A stretch of 12,559 nucleotides of DNA from NCBI GenBank assembly GCA_025360285.1, contig JANYCM010000332.1, forward strand, positions 1 to 12,559, written 5' to 3'. How positions within the stretch are numbered: position 1 is the first letter of the stretch; every line of letters begins with the position of its first letter. Below, in pieces: positions 6,455 through 12,540 of this stretch. The position numbers and the translations under genes are program-made. The notes beneath the pieces are model-generated. The model did no database searches, was not told the origin of the DNA, and saw only the letters and a list, made by a program, of their open reading frames with translations. The DNA comes from Sphingomonadales bacterium. Lineage in GTDB: Bacteria; Pseudomonadota; Alphaproteobacteria; Sphingomonadales; Sphingomonadaceae.

Positions 6455-7183
6455 TTACTTGCTGATGATCGTCTTCATCTTGTCGGTGGCGATGGCGACG
6501 CGGTTCTGCACCGGTTCGAACACTTCACCGGCCAGCTTCATCATCATTTCGGTCAGCTTCGAAAATTCCGAAACCGCGCCGTCGAACTGCGTCTTGGCGA
6601 AATCGCTTTGCAGCTGCATCATCTCGTTCGGGGTCTTGGCGCTGGTCATCGCCTTGGCAACGGCACTGGCGTCTTCAAAGCTCTTCTTCGACACTTCGGT
6701 GACATGGGCGGCGATGGTTTCGATGCCGGCGGTGGCAGCGCGGGCCGAGGCGAGCAGGGCTTCGACATTGCCGCGGGCCATGTCGGTCATTTCGTCGAGC
6801 GACTTCATGCTCTGCTCAACGGCTTCCTTTGACTTGGCGGTGATCTGTTCCATCGCGGCCTTGCCATTGGTCATCGCCGCTTCGGCGCTGGTGTTGAGCT
6901 TGGCGACAGTGTCCTTGACGGTGGCGGCAACGGTTTCCTGGGTATTTTCAAAAGCGGTAGCCATGATATTCTCCTGACGGGAAGGGACGGACTTCAAGAT
7001 CGGCGGCGCCTTCGCGGGCGACGTCGCGTCGACGGGGGTCCGCGACGCCGGCACACCGGTCAAAACCGGCGCCGGAGATGCGGGCTTGGCAGGCGCTGCC
7101 GCCGGGCGCTTCGAAGCTGCCGATTTGACGGCGCGGGGGGCGCGAGTCTTTTTCGGATCAGTCTTCGTTTCGGCCGGCATCAT
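6455..7183 (-). CDS. Phasin family protein with Ala/Pro/Lys-rich N-terminal extension
   Basis: Up to 242 residues. Phasins coat polyhydroxyalkanoate granules and control their size and number. The C-terminal part (from about residue 74) is a chain of amphipathic helices with wording typical of the family: KSLDEMTDMARGNVEALLASARAATAGIETIAAHVTEVSKKSFE. The family often continues with a segment such as MQLQSDFAKTQFDGAVSEF. Residues 1-73 are low-complexity and basic, rich in Ala, Pro and Lys, like extensions seen in sphingomonad phasins and PHA-linked DNA-binding proteins. Start choice: tandem ATGs at 7183 and 7180 follow GGGAG (7187-7191, 3 and 6 bases upstream), and a good promoter ends just above them, which supports the long form. 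A second ATG at 6964 has a strong AGGAG (6971-6975) and would give a 169-residue phasin without the extension. Both forms may be made. PHA synthesis genes are not in the window. Confidence 0.88.
   Translation of the reverse strand: MMPAETKTDPKKTRAPRAVKSAASKRPAAAPAKPASPAPVLTGVPASRTPVDATSPAKAPPILKSVPSRQENIMATAFENTQETVAATVKDTVAKLNTSAEAAMTNGKAAMEQITAKSKEAVEQSMKSLDEMTDMARGNVEALLASARAATAGIETIAAHVTEVSKKSFEDASAVAKAMTSAKTPNEMMQLQSDFAKTQFDGAVSEFSKLTEMMMKLAGEVFEPVQNRVAIATDKMKTIISK
6971..6975 (-). promoter_or_regulatory. Strong internal ribosome-binding site within the phasin gene
   Basis: On the minus strand this is AGGAG, 6 bases before an in-frame ATG at 6962-6964 (MATAFENTQE). It is a better ribosome-binding site than the one at the upstream starts. 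It decides whether the gene encodes a short phasin only, or two forms with and without the Ala/Pro/Lys-rich extension. Confidence 0.6.
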
Positions 7184-7197
7184 CGACTCCCAATTCC

Positions 7198-7215
7198 TTG
7201 CTGCAACGCAACATA
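7198..7215. promoter_or_regulatory. TGC-N3-GCA palindrome overlapping the phasin -10 (operator candidate 1)
   Basis: TTGCTGC AAC GCAACATA: half-sites TGCTGC and GCAACA around a 3-base centre at 7206, with one mismatch between the arms. It covers the proposed -10 box and likely transcription start of the phasin promoter, the position expected for a repressor. Its centre is 48 bases from that of operator candidate 2, which has the same core. The pattern is close to the TGC-rich CTGC/GCAG sites reported for the PHB-responsive repressor PhaR in Rhodobacter and Paracoccus; the assignment to PhaR is inference. Confidence 0.6.
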
Positions 7216-7238
7216 GGCCAAGTCGGCGCTGACTTCAA
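7210..7238 (-). promoter_or_regulatory. Sigma-70-like promoter of the phasin gene
   Basis: On the minus strand, -35 TTGAAG (7233-7238) and -10 TATGTT (7210-7215) are separated by exactly 17 bases. Transcription would begin near 7201-7204, giving a leader of about 20 bases before the ATG pair at 7183/7180. This placement supports the long phasin start. The -10 lies inside one palindrome and the -35 is flanked by another. Confidence 0.6.
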
Positions 7239-7240
7239 GA

Positions 7241-7267
7241 GGTTTATGTTGCGGTGCAACATAAACC
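7241..7267. promoter_or_regulatory. Perfect 12+3+12 palindrome upstream of the phasin -35 (operator candidate 2)
   Basis: GGTTTATGTTGC (7241-7252) and GCAACATAAACC (7256-7267) are perfect inverse complements around GGT. The core TATGTTGCGGTGCAACATA matches the reverse strand of operator candidate 1 (TATGTTGCGTTGCAGCA). It starts 2 bases above the -35 of the phasin promoter and 26 bases after the phosphohexomutase stop. An alternative role as a terminator for that gene is less likely, because no T-run follows the stem on the minus strand. Confidence 0.65.
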
Positions 7268-7293
7268 AATCTGAGCCAATTAAGCCTGTGAAA

Positions 7294-8673
7294 TCAATGT
7301 CCCGCCAGTGTCGGCGCCACGCCCGACGCCGCCAGCTGGGCATTCAGTTCGGCCTGCAACCGCGCCAGCGCGGCTTCGTCGCGAGCCTCCACTCGCGCCA
7401 CCAGCACATCCTGGGTGTTGCTGGCGCGCAGTAACCACCAGCCATCCGGCGTCGTCACCCTGGCGCCATCGGTTTCATTGACGGTGGCGCCGGCGGCCGT
7501 CAGCCGGGCCAGCACTTCGGCCACAACCGCAAACTTTCGGTCTTCGGAGGATTGGAAGCGCAGTTCCGGCGTGTTGAGCATCACCGGCATGGCGTCCTTC
7601 AACGCCGTCAGTGATCCGCCCAGTTCGGTGACGGCGCGGATCAGCCGGATGCCGGCATAGATGCCATCGTCAAAGCCATACCATTGATGCTTGAAGAAGA
7701 TGTGCCCGCTCATTTCGCCGGCCAGCGGTGAACCTGTTTCCTGCATCTTGGCCTTGATCAGGCTGTGCCCGGTCTTCCACATCATCGGCTTGCCGCCCAG
7801 CGCGGTGATCCGGTCGAACAGCGCCTGGCTGGCCTTCACATCGGCGATGATGGTGGCACCGGACAGCGCCTTCAACACGGGTTCGGCCAGGATGCCGAGC
7901 AATTGGTCACCCCAGACAACCCGCGCCTTGCCATCGATCGCGCCCAGCCGATCGGCATCGCCATCAAAGGCCAGGCCGAAATCGCAATGCTTTTCGAGCA
8001 CGACGCGTTTGAGGTCTTCGAGGTTCTTTTCCTCGGTCGGATCGGGATGGTGGTTGGGGAAAGTGCCATCAACCTCGGTGAACAACAGGTGATGGGTGCC
8101 GGGCAATTTCTTTACCAGCCGTTCGACAACCGGCCCGGCGACGCCGTTGCCGCAATCCCAGGCGATGGTGAAGGCACCGCCGTCAAAATCCTGGAGCAGG
8201 CGATCGACATAACGGTCCATGATGTCGATCTGGTGATTCGCACCCGTCCCGCTATCCCAGTCACCGGCGGCCGACATGGCGCCCAGCGCGCGGATATCGG
8301 CGCCAAAGAACGGCCGGCCGGCGAGCATCATCTTGAAGCCATTGTATGCCGGCGGGTTATGGCTGCCGGTGATCATGATGCCGCCATCGCATGCCAGTTC
8401 ATAAACCGAATAATAGAGCATCGGAGTCGGCCCCAGGCCGATCCGCCAGGCATTGACGCCGGCATCATTCAGTCCTTGGCACAGCGCCGTTTCAAAGGCC
8501 GGCGACGAGGTGCGGCCATCAAGGCCGACGGCGACCTTCTTGCCGCCGGCGCGGCGCACCATGGTGCCAAAGCTGCGGCCGATGGCCAGCGCATCGGCTT
8601 CGGTCAGTGTGTCGCCGACCAGGCCGCGGATATCATATTCGCGCAAGGTGGTGGGGTCGAAACGATGTGCCAT
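7294..8673 (-). CDS. Phosphomannomutase/phosphoglucomutase (AlgC/PgmG type)
   Basis: A 459-residue cytosolic phosphohexomutase interconverting 1- and 6-phosphates of mannose and glucose. It supplies GDP-mannose and UDP-glucose for envelope polysaccharides. All four domain signatures are present. These are the phosphoserine loop TGSHNP with S104, the metal loop DGDADR (238-243, ligands D238, D240, D242), the sugar-specificity loop GEMSGH (319-324), and the phosphate-binding loop RASNTQ (416-421). The N-terminal REYDIRGLVG is typical of bifunctional PMM/PGM enzymes such as AlgC and sphingomonad PgmG. The residue after RASNTQ is Asp rather than the usual Pro. The ATG at 8673 has GGAG (8682-8685) 8 bases upstream; in-frame codons further up do not look like the family. 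The gene follows the J-domain gene after 101 bases, and a PhaR-like palindrome lies about 110 bases before the start. Confidence 0.94.
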   Translation of the reverse strand: MAHRFDPTTLREYDIRGLVGDTLTEADALAIGRSFGTMVRRAGGKKVAVGLDGRTSSPAFETALCQGLNDAGVNAWRIGLGPTPMLYYSVYELACDGGIMITGSHNPPAYNGFKMMLAGRPFFGADIRALGAMSAAGDWDSGTGANHQIDIMDRYVDRLLQDFDGGAFTIAWDCGNGVAGPVVERLVKKLPGTHHLLFTEVDGTFPNHHPDPTEEKNLEDLKRVVLEKHCDFGLAFDGDADRLGAIDGKARVVWGDQLLGILAEPVLKALSGATIIADVKASQALFDRITALGGKPMMWKTGHSLIKAKMQETGSPLAGEMSGHIFFKHQWYGFDDGIYAGIRLIRAVTELGGSLTALKDAMPVMLNTPELRFQSSEDRKFAVVAEVLARLTAAGATVNETDGARVTTPDGWWLLRASNTQDVLVARVEARDEAALARLQAELNAQLAASGVAPTLAGH

Positions 8674-8774
8674 TGGTCGATCTCCGAAGACGTTAACCAT
8701 GATTGCGATCAGACCCGCTGCTTCGTTAGGGCGAAGAGGCCGGTCTTGCCAAGTGGTTGTAGCGGCAAATTGAA

Positions 8775-9182
8775 TTATTTTTGTTGCATCGCAGCAGCGC
8801 GGTGCGCCAGCAGCAGATCGCGCGCCGCCGTCAGCGCCTGGGCCGCGGCATTGCTGCCGCCGGCATCGGGGTGGGCGGTGGCCATGCGGCTGCGCCAGGC
8901 CAGCTGAATGGTTTCGGGACCGGCATCGCGCGCCACACCGAGCAGGGTTTCGGCGCCGCGAATCGCCATCGGGCTGATCGCCTTGGGGGCCTTGAAACGC
9001 CACCAGCCATAGCCGGCGGCAGCCACCATCAGCGCCGGCAGCACGCGGCCGCCTTCGAGCAGTTTCAGCGCCAGTAGTCCGGCGACGCCGGTGCCGGCCC
9101 AGCGCGCCAGATGCGGCAACAACTCGCCGCGCTGGTGCAACCACCAGGCAAGGGCAGCGGCCAGGATGAGGGCTATTCCCAT
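8775..9182 (-). CDS. Membrane-anchored J-domain protein (Pam18/TIM14-like)
   Basis: A 135-residue co-chaperone candidate that would stimulate DnaK at the inner membrane. The N-terminus has two likely membrane segments, about residues 2-15 and 30-61, the second containing GVAGLLALKLLEGGRVLPALMVAA. The C-terminal half is a compact J-domain (about 75-130) with the essential HPD tripeptide (104-106) in RMATAHPDAGGSNAAAQAL. It lacks the Gly/Phe and zinc-finger regions of DnaJ. This layout matches type III J-proteins of the Pam18 kind. The ATG at 9182 follows the mipZ stop with one base between them (TGACATG), so translation is probably coupled. An earlier ATG at 9206 would overlap mipZ and gives no better N-terminus. 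The client process is unknown; linkage to mipZ suggests division or envelope work. Confidence 0.85.
   Translation of the reverse strand: MGIALILAAALAWWLHQRGELLPHLARWAGTGVAGLLALKLLEGGRVLPALMVAAAGYGWWRFKAPKAISPMAIRGAETLLGVARDAGPETIQLAWRSRMATAHPDAGGSNAAAQALTAARDLLLAHRAAAMQQK
8782..8796. promoter_or_regulatory. Third TGYTGC-N3-GCARCA palindrome (operator candidate 3)
   Basis: TGTTGC ATC GCAGCA has the same half-sites and 3-base centre as the phasin operator candidates. It lies in the last codons of the J-domain gene, about 110 bases before the phosphohexomutase start. Coding for AAAMQQK could produce it by chance, so the case is weaker than for the phasin sites. Confidence 0.35.
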
Positions 9183-9183
9183 G

Positions 9184-9981
9184 TCAGTCTTGTAGCCGCT
9201 TGGCATCCCAGCCCGGCAGTTTCAGCCCGGCGATCAGCGCGCGCAGTTCGGCGCGTGCGCCGACATGGCTGAGGCTGAAATCCTTCAGCGCCGCCTTGTC
9301 GAGCAACGTGAGCCCGCGCGGGAAGAATTCGCGGAAGATAACACGTTCCGACAGGCCGCCGACAGTGCGGAAGCCGACGCGCCTGGCGAGTTCGTCCAGC
9401 GCCGCACCAACGCGCTTGCGGTTGCGCGCCTCCAGCGCCGACAGGCGATTGCGCAGCACCACCCAATCGACCTGGCCGCCATCGGCCTTGGCGCGGGCGC
9501 GGCGGGCATCCCAGATCAGTTCGGCATAGAAGCTGGGTTTGCGCACCGCAAAGCTGTCGGGATCGACCTGGCCGATCAGATCGAGATCGACGAACGAATC
9601 ATTGATCGGCGTGATGATTGTGTCGGCCCGCGCCAGCGCGGCGCGGCCCAGCGCCGAATCGCGCCCCGGCGTATCGATGATGACGAAATCCAGCCCCGCT
9701 GCTTCAATCAGACGCTGTGCCAGTTCGGCCTCGGCCCCCGGCATCTCGGCAATCACCGCAATCGCCGGGGTGGGCAGATTATGGCCATGTTTGGCGGCAA
9801 AGGCCGTGCGGTTTTCCAGATAGCGCGCCGTGGTGCGCTGCCGGGCGTCCAGATCGAGCATCGCCGTGCCAAAACCGGCATGGGCCAATGCCACGCCGAT
9901 ATGAACGGCGGTGGTGGATTTGCCCGACCCGCCCTTTTCATTGCCCAGCACGATGATGTGCGGGGCTTTCCCCAATGCCAT
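9184..9981 (-). CDS. mipZ: MipZ-type division plane positioning ATPase (ParA family)
   Basis: A 265-residue P-loop ATPase. In Caulobacter MipZ forms a pole-to-midcell gradient through ParB and inhibits FtsZ assembly away from midcell. The deviant Walker A KGGSGKST (16-23) has the signature lysine K16 and K21. Other blocks are MLDLDARQRTTARYLENR (41-58), the Walker B-like IIDTPG (101-106) and LRNRLSALEARNRKRV (176-191). The block LSERVIFREFFPRGLTLLD (210-228) is specific to MipZ rather than generic ParA. The ATG at 9981 is chosen because the P-loop then lies near the N-terminus, as in the family. A GTG at 10023 would add 14 unremarkable residues. The gene is divergent from panC (75-base gap) and is followed after one base by the J-domain gene. 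ParA, ParB and FtsZ are not in the window. Confidence 0.94.
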   Translation of the reverse strand: MALGKAPHIIVLGNEKGGSGKSTTAVHIGVALAHAGFGTAMLDLDARQRTTARYLENRTAFAAKHGHNLPTPAIAVIAEMPGAEAELAQRLIEAAGLDFVIIDTPGRDSALGRAALARADTIITPINDSFVDLDLIGQVDPDSFAVRKPSFYAELIWDARRARAKADGGQVDWVVLRNRLSALEARNRKRVGAALDELARRVGFRTVGGLSERVIFREFFPRGLTLLDKAALKDFSLSHVGARAELRALIAGLKLPGWDAKRLQD

Positions 9982-10044
9982 GTTGTGCCCCGAAACCTTG
10001 CGTATCGCCGGCGTTTCGCCCACAGCCGCGCGCCTGTGTCAACC

Positions 10045-10050
10045 GGAGGG
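10045..10050 (+). promoter_or_regulatory. Ribosome-binding site that fixes the panC GTG start
   Basis: GGAGGG lies 6 bases before GTG 10057-10059, and no ATG is available near the conserved N-terminus. The same frame is open far upstream across the antisense of mipZ, so this site is what decides the start. Confidence 0.85.
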
Positions 10051-10056
10051 TGGGCG

Positions 10057-10905
10057 GTGCCATCAGAGTTTCACATTGTGCGGACGCCCGCTGAACTGAC
10101 CGCGGCGGTGGCGGCCTGGCAACGCGCCGGGCACCGCGTGGCCTTTGTGCCGACGATGGGCGCGCTTCATGCCGGGCATCTGGCGCTGGTCGGTGAAGGT
10201 CTGCGCCATGCCGACAAGGTGGCCGCTTCGATTTTCGTCAACCCCAAGCAGTTCGGCCCGACCGAGGATCTGGAACGCTATCCGCGTGACGAGGCGGGCG
10301 ACGCCGCCAAATTGCAGGCGGCGGGGTGTGAACTGCTCTATGCGCCGACGGTGGCCACCATGTATCCGCCGGGCTTTGCCACCTATGTACGCGTCGCGGC
10401 TTTGCCCGATCTGTTGTGCGGGGCCGCGCGGCCGGGGCATTTCGATGGTGTGGCGACAGTGGTGTCAAAACTGCTGGCGGCGGCGCGCGCCGATGTCGCG
10501 GTATTTGGCGAAAAGGATTGGCAGCAGCTGGCGATCGTGCGGCGCATGGCCGAGGATCTGGACCTGGGCACGCGGATTGTCGGGTGCGGGATCGTGCGGG
10601 ACGATGATGGCCTGGCGCTGTCATCGCGCAATCTGTATCTGACCGCCGATGAACGGCTGCGTGCCGTGGCCCTGCCGCAAGCGCTGGCGCGGGCGCGCGA
10701 GGCGCTGCGCGCCGGCGGCGATGTCGCCCCGGCGCTGGCGATCGGCGAACGCCGGATTGCGGCGGCGGGTTTTGCGCGGATCGACTATTTCGAACTGGTG
10801 GATGGCGAGCGCCTGACGCCGCTGCGCGCGGTGACGCCGGGGGCACGATTGCTGGCGGCAGCGGTTATGGGAACGACGCGGTTGATCGATAATCTGGCAG
10901 TTTAA
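10057..10905 (+). CDS. panC: Pantoate--beta-alanine ligase (pantothenate synthetase)
   Basis: A 282-residue cytosolic enzyme joining pantoate and beta-alanine with ATP, the last step of pantothenate (vitamin B5) synthesis and so needed for coenzyme A. The HIGH-like nucleotide motif is GALHAGH (35-41) in VPTMGALHAGH. IFVNPKQFGPTEDLERYPRD (59-78) is the pantoate-binding region. RPGHFDGVATVVSKL (125-139), FGEKDWQQLAIV (150-161) and the KMSKS-like LSSRNLYL (188-195) follow in order. Length is normal. Translation starts at GTG 10057. The stop codon (10903-10905) overlaps the stop of the convergent neighbour. panB is not next to it. I am very sure of the function. Confidence 0.97.
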   Translation: MPSEFHIVRTPAELTAAVAAWQRAGHRVAFVPTMGALHAGHLALVGEGLRHADKVAASIFVNPKQFGPTEDLERYPRDEAGDAAKLQAAGCELLYAPTVATMYPPGFATYVRVAALPDLLCGAARPGHFDGVATVVSKLLAAARADVAVFGEKDWQQLAIVRRMAEDLDLGTRIVGCGIVRDDDGLALSSRNLYLTADERLRAVALPQALARAREALRAGGDVAPALAIGERRIAAAGFARIDYFELVDGERLTPLRAVTPGARLLAAAVMGTTRLIDNLAV

Positions 10906-11348
10906 CGCACGAACCGCCGGTTCAGCGAACTGCCGTAAGGCAGATAGCCGTAGGGGTAATAATCATAGGCCGAATAGCCGATGCCATAGCCGCCATAACC
11001 AAAGCCGCGCCCCTGGCCCTGGCTGAAAGAGACGGTGGCGGTGGCATTGTCGCCGAGCGGCACGACGGCGGTGCCGAAAAAGCCGCGGGCACCGCCGGTG
11101 CCGACGGACATGCCGACTTCGCCGTGGACCTGCTTGTCGCGCTTCACACCGTCGCCATACAGCGAGGGGCCGCGCAGATCGGACAGGTCAGGGGCGGGCA
11201 GCAGGGCCGGGGTTTCGGCACGATTGGAGGCAGCGGCAATGGTGGCTTCGCGTTCCGCCGCCGACAGGCGATAGATCTGTTCCTCGGCCGCCGCGGTGCC
11301 GGTGAGCAGTGCGGCCAGGGCTGCCGCTGCGATGATGCGCAAGGTCAT
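10902..11348 (-). CDS. Secreted Gly/Tyr-rich protein of unknown function
   Basis: I do not recognise a characterised family. The 148-residue product starts with a Sec signal peptide (MTLRIIAAAALAALLTGTAAA, likely cleaved before EEQIYRLS). A charged helix-like stretch (AEREATIAAASNRAE) and a Pro/Leu linker follow. The conserved-looking core GPSLYGDGVKRDKQVHGEVG begins near residue 60 and continues as MSVGTGGARGFFGTAVVPLG, with alternating strand-like residues up to SFSQGQG. The tail is rich in Gly and Tyr (FGYGGYGIGYSAYDYYPYGY) and ends in basic NRRFVR. An outer-membrane or periplasmic location is likely. The ATG at 11348 has AAGGA (11357-11361) 8 bases upstream; the ATG at 11354, two codons earlier, is only 2 bases from it. 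Its stop overlaps the panC stop by four bases. Confidence 0.7.
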   Translation of the reverse strand: MTLRIIAAAALAALLTGTAAAEEQIYRLSAAEREATIAAASNRAETPALLPAPDLSDLRGPSLYGDGVKRDKQVHGEVGMSVGTGGARGFFGTAVVPLGDNATATVSFSQGQGRGFGYGGYGIGYSAYDYYPYGYLPYGSSLNRRFVR

Positions 11349-11406
11349 GCTCATAATCCTTCGGCGACGCGTTTGGCCTTTCGCAGCGCATCTGCCACGA
11401 ACTATC

Positions 11407-12540
11407 TTAGCCGCGCCTGAACGGTGTGGCCATATCCAGCGCGTCGATGTCCGCCGCCACCATTTCGCCCTCCCGCGCCACGAAATCGGCAACGGCAGCG
11501 CGAAAACCGCGATCGGGGATATAATGCGCCGACACCGTCGCCACCGGGCGATAGCCGCGCGCCAGCTTGTGCTGGCCCTGGGCGCCGGCCTCGACGCGTT
11601 TGAGGCCATGGGCAATCGCCCAGTCGATGGCCTGATAATAGCAAAGTTCAAAATGCAGGAAGGGGATGTCCTCGGTCGATCCCCAATAGCGGCCATACAG
11701 GCAATCGGTGCCAATGAGATTGAGCGCGCCCGCCACCGGCCGTCCCTCCCGCAGCGCCAGCATCAGCAGCACCCGGTCGCCCATCGATTCGCCGAGCCGC
11801 GAGAAGAAGTCCCGCGTCAGATAGGGCCGGCCCCATTTGCGCATGCCGGTGTCCTGGTAAAAGCGCCAGAAGGCGTCCCAATGCGCCTCGGTGATGGCGG
11901 CGCCGGTCAGATGAACGATCTCGACCCCGCTGGCCAGGGCGCCTTCCCGTTCACGGCGGATAGCCTTGCGCTTACGCGACGACAGCGCGGCGAGAAAATC
12001 GGCGAAACAGCTGTAGCCGTCGTTGGACCAGTGGAATTGTTCGCCGCTGCGCATCAGCCAGCCTTGCGCTGCAAACAGCGGCTGTTGTTCGGGAGTCAGA
12101 AAGGTGGCGTGAACTGACGAGAGACCATTCTGCCGCGCCAGTGTTTCGGCGGCAGCGAGCAGCGCCGGGGCGGCCGCCGGATCACGCAGCAACAGCCGCG
12201 GTCCGGTGGCCGGGGTAAAGGGCACCGAACATTGCAGCTTGGGGTAATAGGCACCGCCGGCGCGTTCCCAGGCATCCGCCCAGCCATGATCGAAGACATA
12301 TTCGCCCTGGCTGTGCGATTTGAGATAGGCCGGCATGATGCCGAGGGGCACGCCGGCGGCATCATCGATGACGATATGCGCCGGTTGCCAGCCGGTGCGG
12401 GCACAGGCGCTGCCCGACGCCTCCAGGCTGGTGAAGAATTCATGCGCGACGAAAGGATTGTCGGGGCCGGCGCAGGCGTTCCAGTCCGCCGCGCCAACGT
12501 CGGCAGCCGCCGTCAGCACCCTGGCGCCGATCTCGGCCAT
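11407..12540 (-). CDS. COG3146/DUF482 GNAT-type acyltransferase (FemAB-like)
   Basis: A 377-residue protein of the family described as putative peptidoglycan biosynthesis/recognition or GNAT-fold acyltransferase; its substrate is not established. Family blocks appear in order. They include NPFVAHEFFTSLEASG (28-43), HGWADAWERAGGAYYPKLQ (85-103), SVHATFLTPEQQP (142-154), QFHWSNDGYSCFADFLAALS (168-187) and RKRKAIRRERE (189-199). Next come YGRYWGSTEDIPFLHFELCYYQ (282-303) and VEAGAQGQHKLARGYRP (316-332). The two-lobed layout fits tandem GNAT-like domains as in FemAB proteins, which add amino acids to peptidoglycan or other acceptors. The ATG at 12540 gives the normal N-terminus. No ribosome-binding site is visible, and the frame stays open to the window edge, so a longer N-terminus cannot be excluded. 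Confidence 0.9.
   Translation of the reverse strand: MAEIGARVLTAAADVGAADWNACAGPDNPFVAHEFFTSLEASGSACARTGWQPAHIVIDDAAGVPLGIMPAYLKSHSQGEYVFDHGWADAWERAGGAYYPKLQCSVPFTPATGPRLLLRDPAAAPALLAAAETLARQNGLSSVHATFLTPEQQPLFAAQGWLMRSGEQFHWSNDGYSCFADFLAALSSRKRKAIRREREGALASGVEIVHLTGAAITEAHWDAFWRFYQDTGMRKWGRPYLTRDFFSRLGESMGDRVLLMLALREGRPVAGALNLIGTDCLYGRYWGSTEDIPFLHFELCYYQAIDWAIAHGLKRVEAGAQGQHKLARGYRPVATVSAHYIPDRGFRAAVADFVAREGEMVAADIDALDMATPFRRG

Noticed and set aside
8690..8774. Possible tRNA or small RNA between the J-domain and phosphohexomutase genes
   Set aside because: Only short stems are present (for example CTTCG/CGAAG). There is no cloverleaf, no T-loop wording and no clear promoter-terminator pair.
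7765..8907. Rightward open frame of 380 codons opposite the phosphohexomutase
   Set aside because: Antisense shadow of a gene with all active-site motifs. It has no domain and no ribosome-binding site, and it runs through intergenic sequence into the J-domain antisense.
8674..9144. N-terminal extension of the phosphohexomutase frame
   Set aside because: It covers the J-domain gene in another frame. The family begins at MAHRFDPTTLREYDIRG, and GGAG lies 8 bases before that ATG.
10037..10042. TTGACA on the minus strand as a mipZ -35 box
   Set aside because: A perfect hexamer, but no acceptable -10 lies 16-19 bases downstream (GCGAAA at 17), and it overlaps the panC leader. Left as unproven.
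9265..10056. In-frame N-terminal extension of panC by 264 codons
   Set aside because: It is the antisense of mipZ. PanC homologues begin near FHIVRT, and a strong ribosome-binding site precedes GTG 10057.
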